DNA of 40,451 bases. Source: an uncultured Prevotella sp. (lineage in GTDB: Bacteria; Bacteroidota; Bacteroidia; Bacteroidales; Bacteroidaceae). Position numbers and translations under genes: made by a program. The stretch covers positions 1-40,451 of the forward strand of contig OMVI01000066.1 of assembly GCA_900314455.1 (NCBI GenBank), in the 5' to 3' direction. Positions 40,401 to 40,451 of this stretch are shown one piece after another (within the stretch, counting starts at the first letter, position 1; every line of letters begins with the position of its first letter). The notes under the pieces are model-generated. The model had not been told where the DNA came from. It made no database searches and saw nothing but the letters and a program-made list of their open reading frames with translations.

Positions 40401-40451
40401 GGAAAGATGCTCGAGTGGTTGAAGAGGCACGCCTGGAAAGCGTGTAAACGT
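40401..40451 (+). tRNA. tRNA-Ser (anticodon GGA), cut by the window edge
   Basis: 5' part of the gene: GGAAAGATG acceptor side, D arm with GAGTGGTTGAAG, and anticodon stem CACGC/GCGTG around loop CTGGAAA, giving anticodon GGA. The variable arm and 3' half lie beyond the window. Confidence 0.93.

Overview
The window reads as chromosomal DNA of a Bacteroidetes bacterium, most likely Prevotella or a close relative. Grounds: promoters of the Bacteroidetes form (TTTG, 19-20 bases, TAnnTTTG, most often TAACTTTG), almost no Shine-Dalgarno sequences, a PorQ-type type IX secretion protein, a Bacteroidetes-type TonB, an IgA-type M64 peptidase, and the ilv operon order with an acyl-ACP thioesterase inside it. 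It opens with tRNA-His(GTG) and is cut at the right edge inside tRNA-Ser(GGA).

Layout. 1-5400: tRNA-His, glmS, a leftward group (J-domain/TerB protein, secreted unknown, HsdR-N-like nuclease) and holA divergent from it. 5400-8130: a gene-poor AT-rich stretch with one small XRE regulator surrounded by at least six copies of an operator-like motif, then two diverged copies of a palindrome-rich element on either side of a 22-bp-period array. 8130-17540: pyrK-pyrD, a leftward patatin-like lipase, Xaa-Pro aminopeptidase, a secreted C1B-type aminopeptidase, recJ and recQ. 17540-25650, all leftward: ilvD-ilvB-ilvN-thioesterase-ilvC, preceded by an OmpA-family porin with its own promoter and terminator. 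25990-31380, leftward: ffh, folD, a 59-residue TPR protein and the four-subunit 2-oxoacid:ferredoxin oxidoreductase (ferredoxin, alpha, beta, gamma), closed by a strong terminator. 31600-37330: GYF/DUF4359 membrane protein convergent with an M64 peptidase, cmk, an inserted rightward acyltransferase with an HTH gene remnant, and porQ. 37460-40450: tonB, a polyprenyl diphosphate synthase, tatD, tRNA-Ser.

How genes act together: the ilv cluster makes branched-chain amino acids and their 2-oxo acids; the ferredoxin oxidoreductase interconverts 2-oxo acids and acyl-CoA; pyrK/pyrD form one flavoenzyme of pyrimidine synthesis; recJ and recQ are adjacent and probably cooperate in DNA end resection. 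Most of the window is ordinary core genome.

The unusual content is between genes. Short arrays with fixed periods recur in spacers: 22 bp (7565-7718, 19579-19661, 33911-34020; weaker at 5509-5640 and 9943-10003), 10 bp (27339-27393, 29951-30023) and 8 bp (15543-15630, 20267-20321). At the 22-bp sites the period is kept while the sequence differs completely from locus to locus. The other notable item is the XRE regulator with its dispersed operator cluster.
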